In this document: positions 32,718-45,300 of the stretch, in pieces
Numbering within the stretch: position 1 is the stretch's first letter
Layout: every line of letters starts with the position of its first letter
The notes under the pieces: generated by a model
What the model was told of the DNA's origin: nothing
Seen by the model: only the letters and a program-made list of their open reading frames with translations
Databases searched by the model: none
Translations under genes and position numbers: made by a program
Origin: Symbiodinium microadriaticum
Lineage: Eukaryota > Sar > Dinophyceae > Suessiales > Symbiodiniaceae
NCBI GenBank assembly: GCA_001939145.1
Contig: LSRX01000427.1
Location: 175,966-239,965, forward strand
DNA length: 64,000 nucleotides
Reading direction: 5' to 3'

Positions 32718-33617
32718 TTAAATGTTTTGTTGGAAACACTGCCTCAGTAAACGGGCGTCGAAGAGGCTTTCACGTGAGGACAGCTGAGTGGGGCCAGGAT
32801 AATCTAGCATAGTAAGTGGTGGAGAGCATGCCCTCCTGTCTCTCTCCTCTTCACTTTTCCTGATAACCGCATAAATAGGCTCCCTATGCTTCAACTCCCG
32901 CCCCCAGAACTGCTTTGAAGGCTTAAAGGTGGCACGTGCCTGTTCAAGTTGCCCGGGCCCTTCCGGTTGATGGAAAAAGAATTCTACTGCTAAACTGCTT
33001 GGTACACCCTTTTTTTGAACCCTCTCTTCACCTATCGCCAATGTCGGGAGTCGGAACGCCGGATTTGACTGAGGGATTATTCCGGGAGACAAGCGGAATA
33101 ACACTGCACCACCCAATAAACCCCAAGAGCGGGAGGCGCTGCCTTTCATTGTCCTTATTTGCCTCCTCCTCTTGCAACTGGCTTCTAATGTGGCACCCTC
33201 CTGTGCCTCGGGCGAGGCATTCCCTTCGAGGTGGCGCCACCACCGTTGCACCCAGTAGTGGCCTTGATGTGCTCGTGGTGGGACATCTTCAAGGGCCAAC
33301 GGATTGCCATCAAGAGGCCTTTCTAGGCCTTCCATCGCATAAACGATAAGCAAGGCCTTCAGGGCCTCCTCATCAATGACCACACGACCCTGATTGACCA
33401 GCATGAGCCGCAACACACCCAGTGCCCTTGCTACAGCTGATGCGGGTGGCATCTGATTGAGAGCTTCGTTGAGGTGCTGCAACATGTTGCTCTCATCTGC
33501 CTTCTTTGCTGCATCCTCGTTGGGCGCTGTACCTTCCACCCGTTCAGTGGAGCTGCAGGCCTTCTCGCTGGCGGAGGTCTGTATCATATTTGCCTCATTA
33601 ATGGCATCGGTGCCCAT
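32718..33617 (-). CDS. Hypothetical protein, 299 codons, longest non-repeat frame
   Basis: The frame opens with the first ATG after an in-frame TAG and runs 299 codons, well beyond chance length by my estimate. The N-terminal 35 residues are Ser/Glu/Ala-rich and likely disordered. Residues about 45-90 (for example ALGVLRLMLVNQGRVVIDEE and the following ALKALLIVYAMEGLERPL) look like paired amphipathic helices. The chain then becomes basic around residues 145-160 and mixed to the end. There is no signal peptide, membrane helix, zinc finger or recognised catalytic motif. It shares strand with the LINE-like relic 2 kb upstream but has no reverse transcriptase or nuclease signature. It could be a gag-like ORF, a long exon or a lineage-specific gene. 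Confidence 0.4.
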   Translation of the reverse strand: MGTDAINEANMIQTSASEKACSSTERVEGTAPNEDAAKKADESNMLQHLNEALNQMPPASAVARALGVLRLMLVNQGRVVIDEEALKALLIVYAMEGLERPLDGNPLALEDVPPRAHQGHYWVQRWWRHLEGNASPEAQEGATLEASCKRRRQIRTMKGSASRSWGLLGGAVLFRLSPGIIPQSNPAFRLPTLAIGEERVQKKGVPSSLAVEFFFHQPEGPGQLEQARATFKPSKQFWGRELKHREPIYAVIRKSEEERDRRACSPPLTMLDYPGPTQLSSRESLFDARLLRQCFQQNI

Positions 33618-34741
33618 CCAACACTATCAAGGGCCATCGCCGCATGCTCTGCTGTCTCCATGCACGTAGCCGGATCATTGGGGAACCGAGTCCGAGGGGT
33701 TGCTGGACCTCAGCAGACCCTATCATCACGAGTAGGGCCGAGTAGGGCCGCTGTTCTCGGCAGGTGCCATATCGTAGCAGGCTCGCAGGGCTTACTTACA
33801 CTTTATCCACTACTGCTGTCACCGTCGACACAAGGTTGACAAAGGGCTGCAGACATCCAAGCAATCGCTGAGGAAAGGCATCAGCACTCCCTCTTCTACT
33901 CATCTCTGCTTCAAACGGACGACTGGTATTGCACAGAATGTGTATGTATGTGGTGTGGCCTGAATTCATGCTCACGCTGGTCAGCACCGACATGCAAAGA
34001 ACAACCACGTCGGGACGGTAACAAAGACCTGGAGAAGAGTAAGTTGTACCATGAAGCGATCACGTGGTAGCAACTCTGGCGATAGCCGACGATCATGTAA
34101 TAGGCGACGCTTTCTCGGAGTAGCTGTAGTACTGGTCGAAGTGAAGTGAAGTTGATAGATAGAAACCAGGACATCTGGCGAGGAGCATCAGCTCGACACG
34201 GCCCATCGTCGAATTCGAGAGCCCGCAACTCACCCTTCGGGGTTCAACGGGCCGGCCCGGTCCTCGACTAGGACGGCCAAGCCAATTGACGTCCAGTCAG
34301 CCTGGCCATGTCTTGTTGCGATACCCACAGCGACTCAGCCTGCCTCCACTCCAATTGAGGCAATGAGCCACGTGATTTGAACGGACCTCTTCCTCTTTAT
34401 TCGACAAATGTGGGAAGAAAGCTTGCGAGTGACGCCAGCCATCACGGCTGCATTGCTGGGACCTCCACCAACGCATGTCCCTGCAGGCGTCCATTTTGGA
34501 AGAGGCTGTCCGGCACTCTGTCTCTCTGCTGCTCTTGTGGTGATATGTCCCTTAAAGTACTGGACCAGTAACGTCGCAGCCATGTGGTGCTAAATCTCTC
34601 GGCCTCATGCAGATGCAATTCCTGCCTTGCCACACGCAGGGTCCGAAGTCTATGGTCCAGCCATGAATGTGCGTCGGCGGGATAGCCGTTGCACACCACA
34701 GCATTGCCCCTCCAAAGCCCGAAAGCGTTCCGCCGTCCACC
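33618..34741. other. Unassigned spacer
   Basis: Only chance-length frames. Small tandem duplication GAGTAGGGCC twice near 33731-33752. Confidence 0.5.
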
Positions 34742-35338
34742 TCAAGGGCTCCTTGTCTTGTTGCGCTGCTTGGTCTGCGGAGTGCACTGTCCATTCCGGC
34801 CCCGACGTCTGCTTGACCGATCGGTAATCATGCCAGTTGCCTGAAGCCACACTCTGCAGCATTTCTTCTCACTCGATGTGCCTTTTTCCAGTCTTGGCTT
34901 GTGCCACTGGCTTTTTGCTGCACTGTAGAGATTTTGGACCTGCACTGGATCTTTGTACCGAACCCCGGGCTTCAGCTTCGCACACGTGTTTGCTAGGTTT
35001 GCTAGGTCCTGCATCACCTGCTGGTCGATGCACTCCTGTGTCGGTATCGGTATCGGGCACTTGAGCACTCGGCGTCCCGACCAACCAACCTGAAAAACAT
35101 GAATGATCATCTGGCCCGTTCTGGCAGTGAGAACTGCTGCTCCATCAATCTGGTGTCCTCTAGCTGTTCGTCTACGCGGTCTGCTCGAGGGGATCGTCCA
35201 CTGCTCACGTCTGGGGGGAACCATGCTAAACCCACGGCTTGACACCTCAGTATGGAAATACTCAGCTCTGCCATGGGTCGGTACAAAGGTGCCGAGGGGG
35301 CCCAGTGATTCTATGTGGCAGTCTGATCCAAATGCCAA
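34742..35338 (-). CDS. Unrecognised minus-strand frame, 198 codons
   Basis: The reading is mixed in composition and coding-like, with an Arg-rich stretch near residues 50-60 (PSSRPRRRTARG) and a helix-compatible acidic/polar segment near residues 98-125 (QVMQDLANLANTCAKLKPG). It ends in a basic tail. It starts 78 bases below the end of the frame at 35416-35859, on the same strand as the LINE-like relic, so it may be the next part of the same decayed element. I do not see the conserved residues of an AP endonuclease or reverse transcriptase, so this link rests on position only. Confidence 0.25.
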   Translation of the reverse strand: MAFGSDCHIESLGPLGTFVPTHGRAEYFHTEVSSRGFSMVPPRREQWTIPSSRPRRRTARGHQIDGAAVLTARTGQMIIHVFQVGWSGRRVLKCPIPIPTQECIDQQVMQDLANLANTCAKLKPGVRYKDPVQVQNLYSAAKSQWHKPRLEKGTSSEKKCCRVWLQATGMITDRSSRRRGRNGQCTPQTKQRNKTRSP

Positions 35339-35415
35339 ATCGGCAACCTTTCTTGCGGATCACTGCATACTTATCTGCAGGGAAGGCCACTGCATGCCCT
35401 CTCCACTGCCTCTCG

Positions 35416-36607
35416 TCATGCCTGTAGCAAAGGATTTGTAGTCACCGGAGCTGACTGTTTGCCATCCCTCAGGCTCTCGCGGGATTGCCTCAAAAGAGCA
35501 CAACACATCTTTTTGCTGAGATTCTCTCCCTTGACATTAGATCCCAAGTCGCACAAAAAGGAATTTTCTGCTTTCCCCCCTTCACCATGTGAATGTGGAG
35601 ACAACGACGAAGGATCCACAGAGACGTCTTTGGAAGAACAGCCGAAACTCTGAACCTTTTGACACCGCCGGGCCCTGTGCACTGTCTGGCAAACAATTGC
35701 ATCAGAAGCTTTGGGGAGTGCATGAAATACAGGTGCAGCTTCTTGCGCGCTTCTCCAAAGGAGCAACAATTCGCCCCATCTCGCAATCAGGTCCGCCTTC
35801 GGGGTCTGCAGAATCGCCGCAATGCTGTCGAGGTCCATCCAGGATCCATGGTCCATCAATCTTGCCGGAGCTGTAGCTGTGTCCCGGCGGACATGGCCTG
35901 GAGCAGCTCGCCCCCAACTTGGCCATCAACCATATGCCTCCACCTTTGTATTCCGCCTCACTGAATCCCTTCATGTCCTGCCTCTTTTCAAGCACGAGGC
36001 GCTTTAATTTCCCACAATGAACAATGAGCAGCCGCATTCTCTCGGCGTTGGGACGGCTAAGGTTCGCCCAGAGCTGTTTTCCCGACTCCATGGTAGGCAA
36101 CTGCGATGCTCGAACTGCTTGTGCAATCGAAATCATCCTCACTTTCAACTGAGAGGCCGTCTCACTAGGCAAGGGTTTGACCAAACACATCGCGAACCCT
36201 TTGCGAGGTCCAGTAGTGAGCACAGTTTCGTGCAAGCCAGTCTTCGTAAAGTACTGCGGGAGTGCTGCCAACAGGACATGTCGGGACACCCTCTGGCCAC
36301 CCCCCCAGCAGCATTAAGTTCTGCTTCTCGTCCGTGTCTGTGCTGGGGATGCTGGAGTCGCCAATTCTTCTCAAAAAAGCAAACCTCACCTTCCAACCTC
36401 TCTTGCAAGTCTCGTAACTGCATCGATGCTGTCATCACGGACGGTCGAGGGTGCAAGATGCAGCTTCCAGCACATCGAGGTCGAGGCGGGGACGGCTCCT
36501 TCAGGTGGGCGGGCCCCACGTCCCGATCGAGATTTGGACGTTTCTCGGCCGGGAGAACCAAGGTACATGCGAGAGGCATCCCGGAGGCCCCGGGACGCTA
36601 CTACCAT
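35416..36607 (-). mobile_element. Degenerate LINE-like retrotransposon ORF, frameshifted
   Basis: Coding-like sequence runs along the minus strand but jumps frames. One frame holds LRDLQERLEGE (near 36410), a second holds GGWP at about 36305-36294, a third (36289-35702) holds TTGPRKGF at about 36217 and QLWANLSRPNAERMR at about 36073, and a further shift near 35850 gives GSWMDLDSIAAILQTP. Set in order these resemble, from memory, the region ahead of the endonuclease in LINE-type ORFs frequent in Symbiodiniaceae. No endonuclease or reverse transcriptase core is present downstream, and no target-site duplication was identified. The frameshifts mean it is dead. The part below about 35740 is uncertain. 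The family name is an inference to be tested by search. Confidence 0.5.
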
Positions 36608-36639
36608 CGATCTCTGAGCCTTTAACCTGATGTCGTAAG

Positions 36640-36780
36640 TTTTAGGGAGTTCTGAGCGAGTCCGGATTTAGAGCTGAGGCAGCTAGGGAGTGAGAGCTTA
36701 GGCTAGGGTCTGAGTATTCGGGTTATTCGGGTTCAGCTCAGATCTAAACTCTAAGCCCTCGAGGCTAGCTAGACCTAAAA
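36640..36780 (+). repeat. Degenerate TTAGGG-like words with a small dyad
   Basis: Words such as TTTTAGGGAG, GCTAGGGAG, GGCTAGGGTC and TATTCGGGTTATTCGGGTTC cluster here, reminiscent of but weaker than the block at 26.8 kb. GATTTAGAGCTGAG (36665-36678) and CTCAGATCTAAAC (36737-36749) form an imperfect inverted pair. It lies just upstream of the LINE-like relic, read on the minus strand. Confidence 0.45.
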
Positions 36781-38603
36781 ATCACATCTCCGAAGCTGTG
36801 GGCCTGTCCCGTGCCGTGCAGGATTTGTCGAGATGCTTCAACAGGATCCATGACTACCAAATCAATACTCGTGAGGTTTGCGGACAGACATTCCTTTCAA
36901 TCAGCGGCACGCAGTAAGAAAACACGTTTTCAGTTTGCGATTTGATCCCCCAGGCCCCGAATCCAAAACCACCCCCACCCACCCCGAATCAATCCGATCC
37001 TCGACATGTCAGGAGGGACCGTGTCTGCGTTTCTCTGGCTGAACGTGCCTTGTAAAGCTCGCAAGCTGATACAGTACTACCCGAGCTTGTGAAAGATGTG
37101 CACGCAGTTCGACTGCTCAGTACTTTCTTGAACAATACAGATATAGGTTATACAGTAGATGAAAACATGTTCACTCCCTGCTGTGCGAATAACCCGGCAT
37201 GGGAATTCAAAGTTAGAATATGTTGCAACTCATTGCGCTTATGTGCAGGAGGCGGTTGAAGGCAACCTCCACACGACAACCACAGCTCTCTGAGATCCGG
37301 ACTCCAATCTTGGTCAGTGGGGTCCAAGATGCGGTTCACCTCCTAAGCCGTTGAGATCAATTGCATGACAGGCTCCAAGTTCCGAGCATCCTTCGACAGC
37401 AACCCCAAAACTCAGCTTTGCAGAAAATGGGCTCAGACTTGCAAGATCTGTGTGCAGTCCTCTACCTCGGCAGTTTTGGCCATCACCCAAGACTGCCTAG
37501 CAGCGTCGGACTGCAACGCGGCAAACAGCAGGCTGAGGAATCGCAGAAAGCTGAATGAGCAATCTTCAGCTGTGGAGGCGTTCGGCATGCGGGGCGGCGG
37601 GACGCACGATAGAACCACATCCTGCCTGGATATCGCAAGCTAACTCGAAGAGGGGAGCTCATGGGCCACGTGCTTGATTGATCTCAACTAGAAGAAGCAG
37701 AACTCTTACTTACGAATTGTGAGGACGCGCAACATACAGTAGGCGTGCTCCCACCGCAATCCCGAAACTGCTTCACAGAGCTATGATTTTCCGAATAATA
37801 CCTGGTCCTCACGGCTCGTAAAGAACAAGGTGACCGGACACATCAGCTGCACATCAGCAACTGTGTACTTTCAAACTTAGTACCTCTTGTCGGGCTTCAC
37901 TGCCTGCAATTCCTCCAGAGCAAAACCTCGCGAAGCTCCTGACAAACCTAAATGGCACAAGTAGCCTGGACTGAGGACTATCATCGCTCGGGCATGGAAG
38001 TTCTGGCCAATAAGCTGGTAGCATGATGTTTTCGCTGCTCGGGCAAGGAGCTCTGGCCGGATACTGGTACAGTAGCGTAGACATGCTCGCTCAGCTGACA
38101 AGCTGCTTCGCGTCGGGCAGTGTGCACGCCTCTCGTGGCCAATCTGCCACCGAGCGCACACCGGTACCGCAAGGTGTCGACAAAAGAATGTGAGTGTGCA
38201 GACATGTGCCGCCAGCCGGCCCACTTGCACGCTTGACAACTTGGAACGAATCAAATCATACCAGCAACACGTACACCCGAGGAAAATTCCAGCATTTCCT
38301 GCATAAGCATGGACACAAACGCACAAGGCGAACCAACCCAAACACAAAGGCCAGACCCAGCCAAAAGATGCCAAAAGACCAAACATGTCAAACACAAAAG
38401 GGAAGCCGTGCATCGCAGATCAAGAGAAAGAAGCACCGACACCCCAAAACTGGGGAATCAGTGGTCCTTGGTCTGCCGCCTGGCGAAAACAACCCTGGCG
38501 TAACTCCACAGTTGCGTTTCTAATGTGTCACGTGTCAAGGGCACTCTGCGACCTAACGGCCTAATGCAGGCACGACACACTCTGCTTGGCTCAGTTCTGC
38601 TCG
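36781..38603. other. Unassigned; A/C-rich strand at 38230-38450
   Basis: No recognised gene. The A/C-rich tract (CCAACCCAAACACAAAGGCC and similar words) makes the minus strand read as a hydrophobic Phe/Leu/Val/Cys-rich peptide within the 178-codon frame 38413-37877. Composition explains this better than a membrane protein does, because neighbouring frames are also hydrophobic. Confidence 0.5.
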
Positions 38604-39332
38604 TTACGTGCGGTTGCTGTTCTCGGAGTGTCCATCTCTTCCTTCACATCTGATTCCTGCCGCTGATGTGTGCAAACGTGCACCGGGCTCGGGTTCTGCC
38701 CATGTTTTGTGGGCTCGGTTTTCTGTATGGATCCATTCCGGAGTCGTCTGATGTCTGCGTGGCCGGAGCTTTCCCGAAATTCCACAATGGTATGCCCTTC
38801 CCTTTCGTACGGAATGCGTTGTCCTGTCGCCAAAATCTTCTAAAGCCTGCTGCCTCTGGTATCTAGTGGTGCCTTCCTCATTGTCAAGACGAGGAATCCG
38901 TGTGGTCGCATCGCTCGGAGAGCCGGATTTACTGTAAACTCCGTTACATGGGCCAATGCCTGCCCTTTCAAAACCTTGAATCGCGCCAGTATGTGGGGAA
39001 AAGCAATCATATACCGTCCTCCTGCATCCTGCGAGTACATGGGTGGAAGTAAAAGCGGCGTGCTTCTGGAAAGAATATTGGCCGTTGTCCACAATCTGCC
39101 AGTGCTGGGGGAGGCATTCACCCAAATCCCTGCAAACCTGAATCCCACCAGCACTTTGTGGAAAGCATCTTGGCCCGTCCTGATTGCGCCTGCACGTAAT
39201 TGGGGGAAGCAATTGAGGCTTGGTTGTGAATCCGCCAATGCTTGGGGAAAGTCTGGTGGCCTGCTTGTGCCACACGTTTGGAGAGCAACGCGCAAGATTC
39301 CTGCTGATGATACTAAACTTGCTTAAACGCAA
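38604..39332 (-). CDS. Unrecognised long open frame, 242 codons
   Basis: The frame is open for 242 codons, above my chance estimate. A second minus-strand frame (39295-38840) is open for 151 codons over the same bases and reads more like globular protein (mixed Leu/Val/Phe with spaced charges). The true reading may therefore switch frame near 38840, after which 38833-38591 gives a charged Glu/Arg/Thr-rich stretch. I recognise no motif in any of the three. A decayed gene with one or two frameshifts is the simplest explanation. Confidence 0.22.
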   Translation of the reverse strand: MRLSKFSIISRNLARCSPNVWHKQATRLSPSIGGFTTKPQLLPPITCRRNQDGPRCFPQSAGGIQVCRDLGECLPQHWQIVDNGQYSFQKHAAFTSTHVLAGCRRTVYDCFSPHTGAIQGFERAGIGPCNGVYSKSGSPSDATTRIPRLDNEEGTTRYQRQQALEDFGDRTTHSVRKGRAYHCGISGKLRPRRHQTTPEWIHTENRAHKTWAEPEPGARLHTSAAGIRCEGRDGHSENSNRT

Positions 39333-42300
39333 GCCTGTTATTGTTTCTGTTTAAGGAACCTTGAATACTGCATTAATCTGTTTGTTAATATGCCGGACAG
39401 CAACCTTGACTGTTCAATGTGAACCTCGAAATGGAGCTGAGACAGTGCAAAAACCACCCATATGCTCCATTTTTTGACGCGGAACTCAACCTCTGCCCTT
39501 ATCGATAAAAATGCAAGAATAAACGTGTTTGACGAACCAAATTATGCTGTAAAAGGAGAACCCCGCCGAGATAGAACTGCTCAATGATTACGTACACAAA
39601 CAGACCTGATGGTAGGGCTTGGACTGGGGATCAAACTTTGCCATTTGAGTGGTGCACTATTCTAAAACTGTGCGACCCGAGGTGCGTGGTGGCCACTGCC
39701 GAAGAAAGATCTTGGCCCTGTTCTGCCTGCGCACAGCCACAATGCCACTGCATGTGAGGCTGATGGTCCAGAGCGTCCTATAATCCCGTCTTGCAAAATC
39801 CAACGCAAGCAGTTCTTGATCCCATAAGCCAGCATGAGCCAGCTCTTCCTGTCTGGGTATGGCAGCTGCTGGCTTATCACCAGAATCCGGAATGCATGTC
39901 ATGTAGAGACTTGCCGCTTTCCTAAGTTGGTGAGGTGCGTGCGTCAAAACAGGAAGCTCAAAGACCTACGAAGACGCTACATCGGTGCAGTCTGGTGCCG
40001 GGGTGCAAATCTTCCTGTGCATGTCTTGGATGGATTCAGCCAAATCCGCTCCGACATTAGGATCTCCCAAACATGCTAATTCGATATACAACCTGGCAAC
40101 TACTTCTTCCGTGGGCGGCAAGCCTTTGAACAAAGCTACGAAGTAGAAAAAATCGGAATTTGCAGGTTCACGAAACTGATGCAAACCCTCATTCAACTAG
40201 CCGCTAGACACGAAGCTTCCACTCTTGGTTGGGTGCTGCTTGTGCAGGCACCTACAAAGGGAGCACAGCTTCGCAGAACGAGCATCCCAAAAATGTCAAT
40301 TATCATAGTTCACTTGTGAAGACGGAGAGATGTTGGACGCACCTTGTCGAGCTTGAAACTCACCGAAGAGACCCAGCCTCAAAATCATCAATCTCATGGG
40401 GCAAGCATAGTGCATGACCACTGATCTCGTGCGCCTGTACAGTGCATAGTCTGTGCTGATGCAGCGGTGGAGGCATCGAGAACATCGCGGATGAAGGCAA
40501 GCATCTGCAGGACCCACTGACCATAACGTAGCTGATGATGCCGGGCTCTTCCAGCAAAAGCCCAACCAACCAACCAACCGACCGATCAACCAACCAACCT
40601 TTCGATCGTCACCGAATCTGCGGCACACACGATGTGAATGTATGATTTGGCTCCTGAGCCTTCTGGCCAAGCTGGTCGCACAGATTCTCCCATTCACCTT
40701 CCTGTTGCAATGCATCGGCTCTTGCAAAAGGACGTGCGGATTGGTTGACTTTGCTTGCGGTGGCCAACTCGTGATGTCAGCAAAACAAAACGTGGGTCTA
40801 ATTGCAGTGCCCCTCACCGACCACCGAGCTCAGTCTGTGCCTCTGCGGCCACTCCTCGCCGAAGTGTCTGAAATGTGCCCGGGAAAGGCTGGCGCCTGGC
40901 CTCCGAATGCCCAGAACTGCAGCAGGATATCATTAGCATGATCAACCATCTGTCAGCTAGAGAGAGCGAGAGGCAGCATTCCTGTGGAGTAGACCTCGTG
41001 CAGTGCACTGGCGACCAGCACATCAGCATGCTTGAGATTTGGACTCCTTGACTCTGTTGCCTGCATCTGCGCGCCTTGCCCTCCCTCGCAACCGTGGACG
41101 TGTATGCAATGTTGGAGTTGCAACTATCCCACTGCATGAACATCTTGCAACGTTTGTAGTGATATTCACTGCCATTAATTACTCATTGCTGCTGCAAGGC
41201 ACTTCCCTGTGGTGTGGCTGGCAATACCCGGTAGGCTACAAGCTCAGATGCTTCATTAATTAATTGAAGCGAGAGTCGTACTGCCATAGCACGCCAGCTG
41301 ACAAGTGATGAGTTTTATTATGGCAGAGCAATGTAAAGCTGATCCTGTTGACGCGATGCGCACCCCCGCCCCCTCGGATGAATCCAGAAGTGCAGCCCGC
41401 CCCNCCCCCCCACGCACACGGGGCGAAGGTGCAGAATCACACGCTATGTACGCTTGCACACATCCCACACACCCGGGTCTGTAGATTGTAGATAATCTTC
41501 CTATTGCGACACACACAGGACACACGTACATTCGCACACAAACGGGCCGTCTCCGGGAAGCATTACCTACACCACACCTTACCAGTACCCTTGCACTACA
41601 AGTTTTCCGCCAGGTCTTCCGTTCGAGGGATGATGCTTCTAGATTCGTAGAAGCACTTAATCTTCTTGAGAAAGGCTGGCCCTCGGCAGGCCGAAGAAAC
41701 ACTCTTTAAACAACGACCACTAGCAACTCTTCGAACAGGAAGCCATGCACCGAGAACCCTCTGCATACATGGCGCGAGTGCATGCAGGACAGGCCTTGCT
41801 GGTGCTGAACACCTCGCCAACCGGTTGAAGACTATTCGGGATGTTAAAATTCTGCGTGACAGCTCTAGGCTCTCCTGACGTTTACTATGCGATGTGCATC
41901 CCGAAGCCCTCAAACCGAAGGGCTGAACTTCAAGCCCTTAGCCGTCATGCCAAGAGTTTGGCGACATGACATAGCTGCGAGCCCAACAAGACTAGAGCGG
42001 AACAGCATCCATCTGTCTTGATACCCTGCTCCGCACACCCAGCCTCTTGTGCATCTGGCTGGAAGAATGCAGCCTTCAGCGCCAGAACGAGACCTTTGTC
42101 ACAGGCGTGGTGTCTCATGATCTCCTCAAGCCTGTCCGCTCTTGGTTCAAAGATGGGAGCTGGGCCTGGAGGATCCTGGAGGCTGCGCATGTCTGGCGGA
42201 GCTCGAGTCTCGACGCACTACACTCTGCGCTAGCCTGCTGGAAGTCAGTTGGGGGCAAGATGTGGTTTGCGGGGGCCTGGGTGGGGACAGGGTGACGGGT

Positions 42301-45300
42301 AAGGACGGCGTAAATCGCCCCTTTTGGAATCTGGAGCTCTGTTTCCGCGCATTCAAAGCCAAATCCTCGGGGTGATTCTTCATCATCAGGCCAAGGGTCA
42401 TCTTGACACGGATTATCGGGTGGATTCCAGTAAAAGTAGAGTTGCAGTAAGCTCGCGATGCAGGCTCTCGTTTTACACGGATGCAAGGGAAAAGCCGCGT
42501 GTTGGAGAAAATCCTTGCATCCCCAGACACAGCCGTGGGTTGCAGGAGACCGCATGAGAAAAACAAAGCGCGTGTGGCAGAAGTCTCGGGAAGCCTTGTC
42601 TCCTGCGTGGCCGGCTCGCACGCTAACTCCGCACCAACCCACCGCAGCAACTAGCATCCCAGCTTTTATTTGGACTCACGGAGGGATCTTCGGTTCAGCA
42701 TTCGCGTGTGTGCCTCCGGGGGTGTGCAGGCCTGATAGTTTGGTGAAGTTTTGGTGCTGCTCTACTGCACACTTTGATTGCCATTGCTCGAACGAAAGGG
42801 GAGTCGCCTGACTGCCAAGTTGAGCCCTGCAGTGCGACGCTACTTCGTAGCTCCCAGCTTTCGGCACAGCTTCATGCAAAACTACCTTGCCTGTTGCTTG
42901 TAAACCGATCAGAGCATGCTTCTCTTGTAGCTCTCACTTTTGCCTGTCAACTTCCTTGCGTCACCTGTCCCTGACCCATTGTGGTCTGAATCTGCAGCGT
43001 CTTTCCTGCACAACCATTAGTATCTACATTCCTGGTTCGTAATGTCTTGCAGCAGCCCCCCTGGGCACGAAAGGCACCCTTGTCAGGTCCCGACTTCGAC
43101 CACATCTCTTAACGTGATTCTGCAGCTCCATGGGAAGCTGGGGCGCCTCTCGCAGGCAGCGTCTCTGCAGGTGGACAGAACAACCCTCCTTAAGCCTTGG
43201 ATGCGGTGCACCTCCTCGTCTGGGCTCCAACAGACCAACTGTGTAACGACTTCATCCTGGAGCACTTCCTGGCTAGCGCTGGAGGACAACCAGCACATGC
43301 TGAGTGTTCGGCCGGATTTCTGTCAAGTCTCGACGAGTAGCAACAAAGCACATTTACTCAGGCAGGTGCACCTTGCATGATGCAATGAAACAGCGGAACC
43401 CTTCAAGATTCAGTTCTGGGCTCGTAGGGTGAGTTCCTATCACAAGCACTTGACACAACACCTGCTATGCGACTCTGTGGAAGAAGCGGTGCCTCTTCTT
43501 GCAGTCCAAGCGAAGCAGCCTTTCTGCAGATTCCTAGCTCTACTGCTCCCACTCTGCGTTTGCCAATCTATGGAGCCCATGATCTTGATCCCACGAATCG
43601 CTGTTTTCTGCGAGTGGGCAGGGTGCATGGTTTTGTTGGTGTAGGGACTACCGGCTAGCGACCCTGAGATGATATGGCCTGCGACGTGGAGGCAAAAGAG
43701 TGTCATCTTGTGCAGCTCAGGCTAGGCGAGGGATCGAAATTCGTGTGTGAACAGTCTCATGGCTGTCGGTCGTTTCCACAAAGGGTTTGGAATGAACAGG
43801 ACATGGCGAAGCCTTCGCAAATCTCCACTCGACCAGAGCCGCCAGCCTCAGCAAATGTCACACTGATTCAGATTAGCAAATGGAGTTGAACAAACACGCA
43901 TCGATGCACTATCAACTGTCCACGCGGCCACTGATACCGTGAAAATGTCTGACAACTGTCACAACGCTTCTTCGAAATCACGTATTTGCTTACACGACCT
44001 ACTCGCAGTTTACAGTTTGCAAAAACATTTTCCAGCTTGCAGGAGGCGTTCTGCGAAGCTCAGCCGGTATCAGTGCCCCACGCTTGCATGTCATCCTGCT
44101 GTCAGCAAGACATTCAGACATGCCAGCCGCAAACACCTGCAGGTCCTCGTCTCGAAAATGCAAGGGGGCTTGAAGGGCCGAAAGCGGCTGCAAATTCGAG
44201 GTCGGCTTGGCATCGTCAAACCGCGCGAAAATGGCGGAATCACAAGCATATGCACAGACTTTCGCCTCAAATGAACTCACCAGCAGCCGACAGCTGAGTG
44301 GTCGCTCCCGTCAAAAACTCAAAGCATCTGAAGCCGCCGAAAATGTGCAATATTGTCACCGCCTCGGAGGGCTCGTCGGGGCGACATCGCCTCACAGCGG
44401 CCTTCATGAAGGGATGCTGCTTGGGCTATATTTTGGAGATTGCTGTCCCTCTTCATCTCCCTTGACTCGTGATCTTCGTGTCACAGAAGTCGAAAAAGCA
44501 ATGCATACAGAACACTGTATGCAAATTAGTGATAAGCCACGGTTCAATCGCGTGTATGCATGTTGATACAGTGCGTGCGTGTTCCGTGATCATCGGAGCA
44601 CGTTAAAGGTGCCATCCTCAGATCAACCTCGATTCCCTGGCTTTCCACGAAGTTGCCTCGAGATGTCGAGCTAAACCATCTGTAGAGATCACAGGGCCGT
44701 CCTGGGCTTGGATTGAGGTTGGTTCGGATGTTTCCTCGAGCTTTCTATCAGGCTACTACAAAGAAGAACTGCTTAACTGAACCTGCAACGGCAAACATCA
44801 TTCCATTCCAGTGTGACCATATCGTGCAACCGGCAGGCTGCATGTGTCGACACTCGACAGAGATCGTGGTTGACAGGTACCAGCATTTTTCAGAGTTTAC
44901 ATCATAAACCGCACCCTCGCCGGAATGCTACAGATCTCACTGGAACTGTTCCAACCAGCCCACATATGTTTCCAGAAGAAGAATCGGGACTCATGCACGG
45001 TCGTGTTCCTTATGCGTTTTGGCCGCTTTCGTTCAGAGCCGAGAAGTTCATAGGAGCGTAGATGTGGCACTACGCTTATACTGTATGCTGCTGTGCGAAA
45101 GGGACATTCCACTGAATCAGAATGAATCTCCGGACTGTTACAAACGAATGCAGAGTCCAAATGTAGCAGCCGATGACTGTGAAAACCGAAGCCACCAGGA
45201 TCACAGGCAACCAATCGCAGCGAGCTTCGACGCCGCGCCCTGCGATCGAGGCCTGTGGCAGGTTGGCGACATAAGCCGGGACGAACTTTGGCACATTCAA

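Noticed and set aside
34742..35338. Assignment as the endonuclease domain of the LINE-like relic
   Set aside because: Position fits, but the conserved acidic and histidine residues of AP-type endonucleases were not visible, so it is left unnamed.
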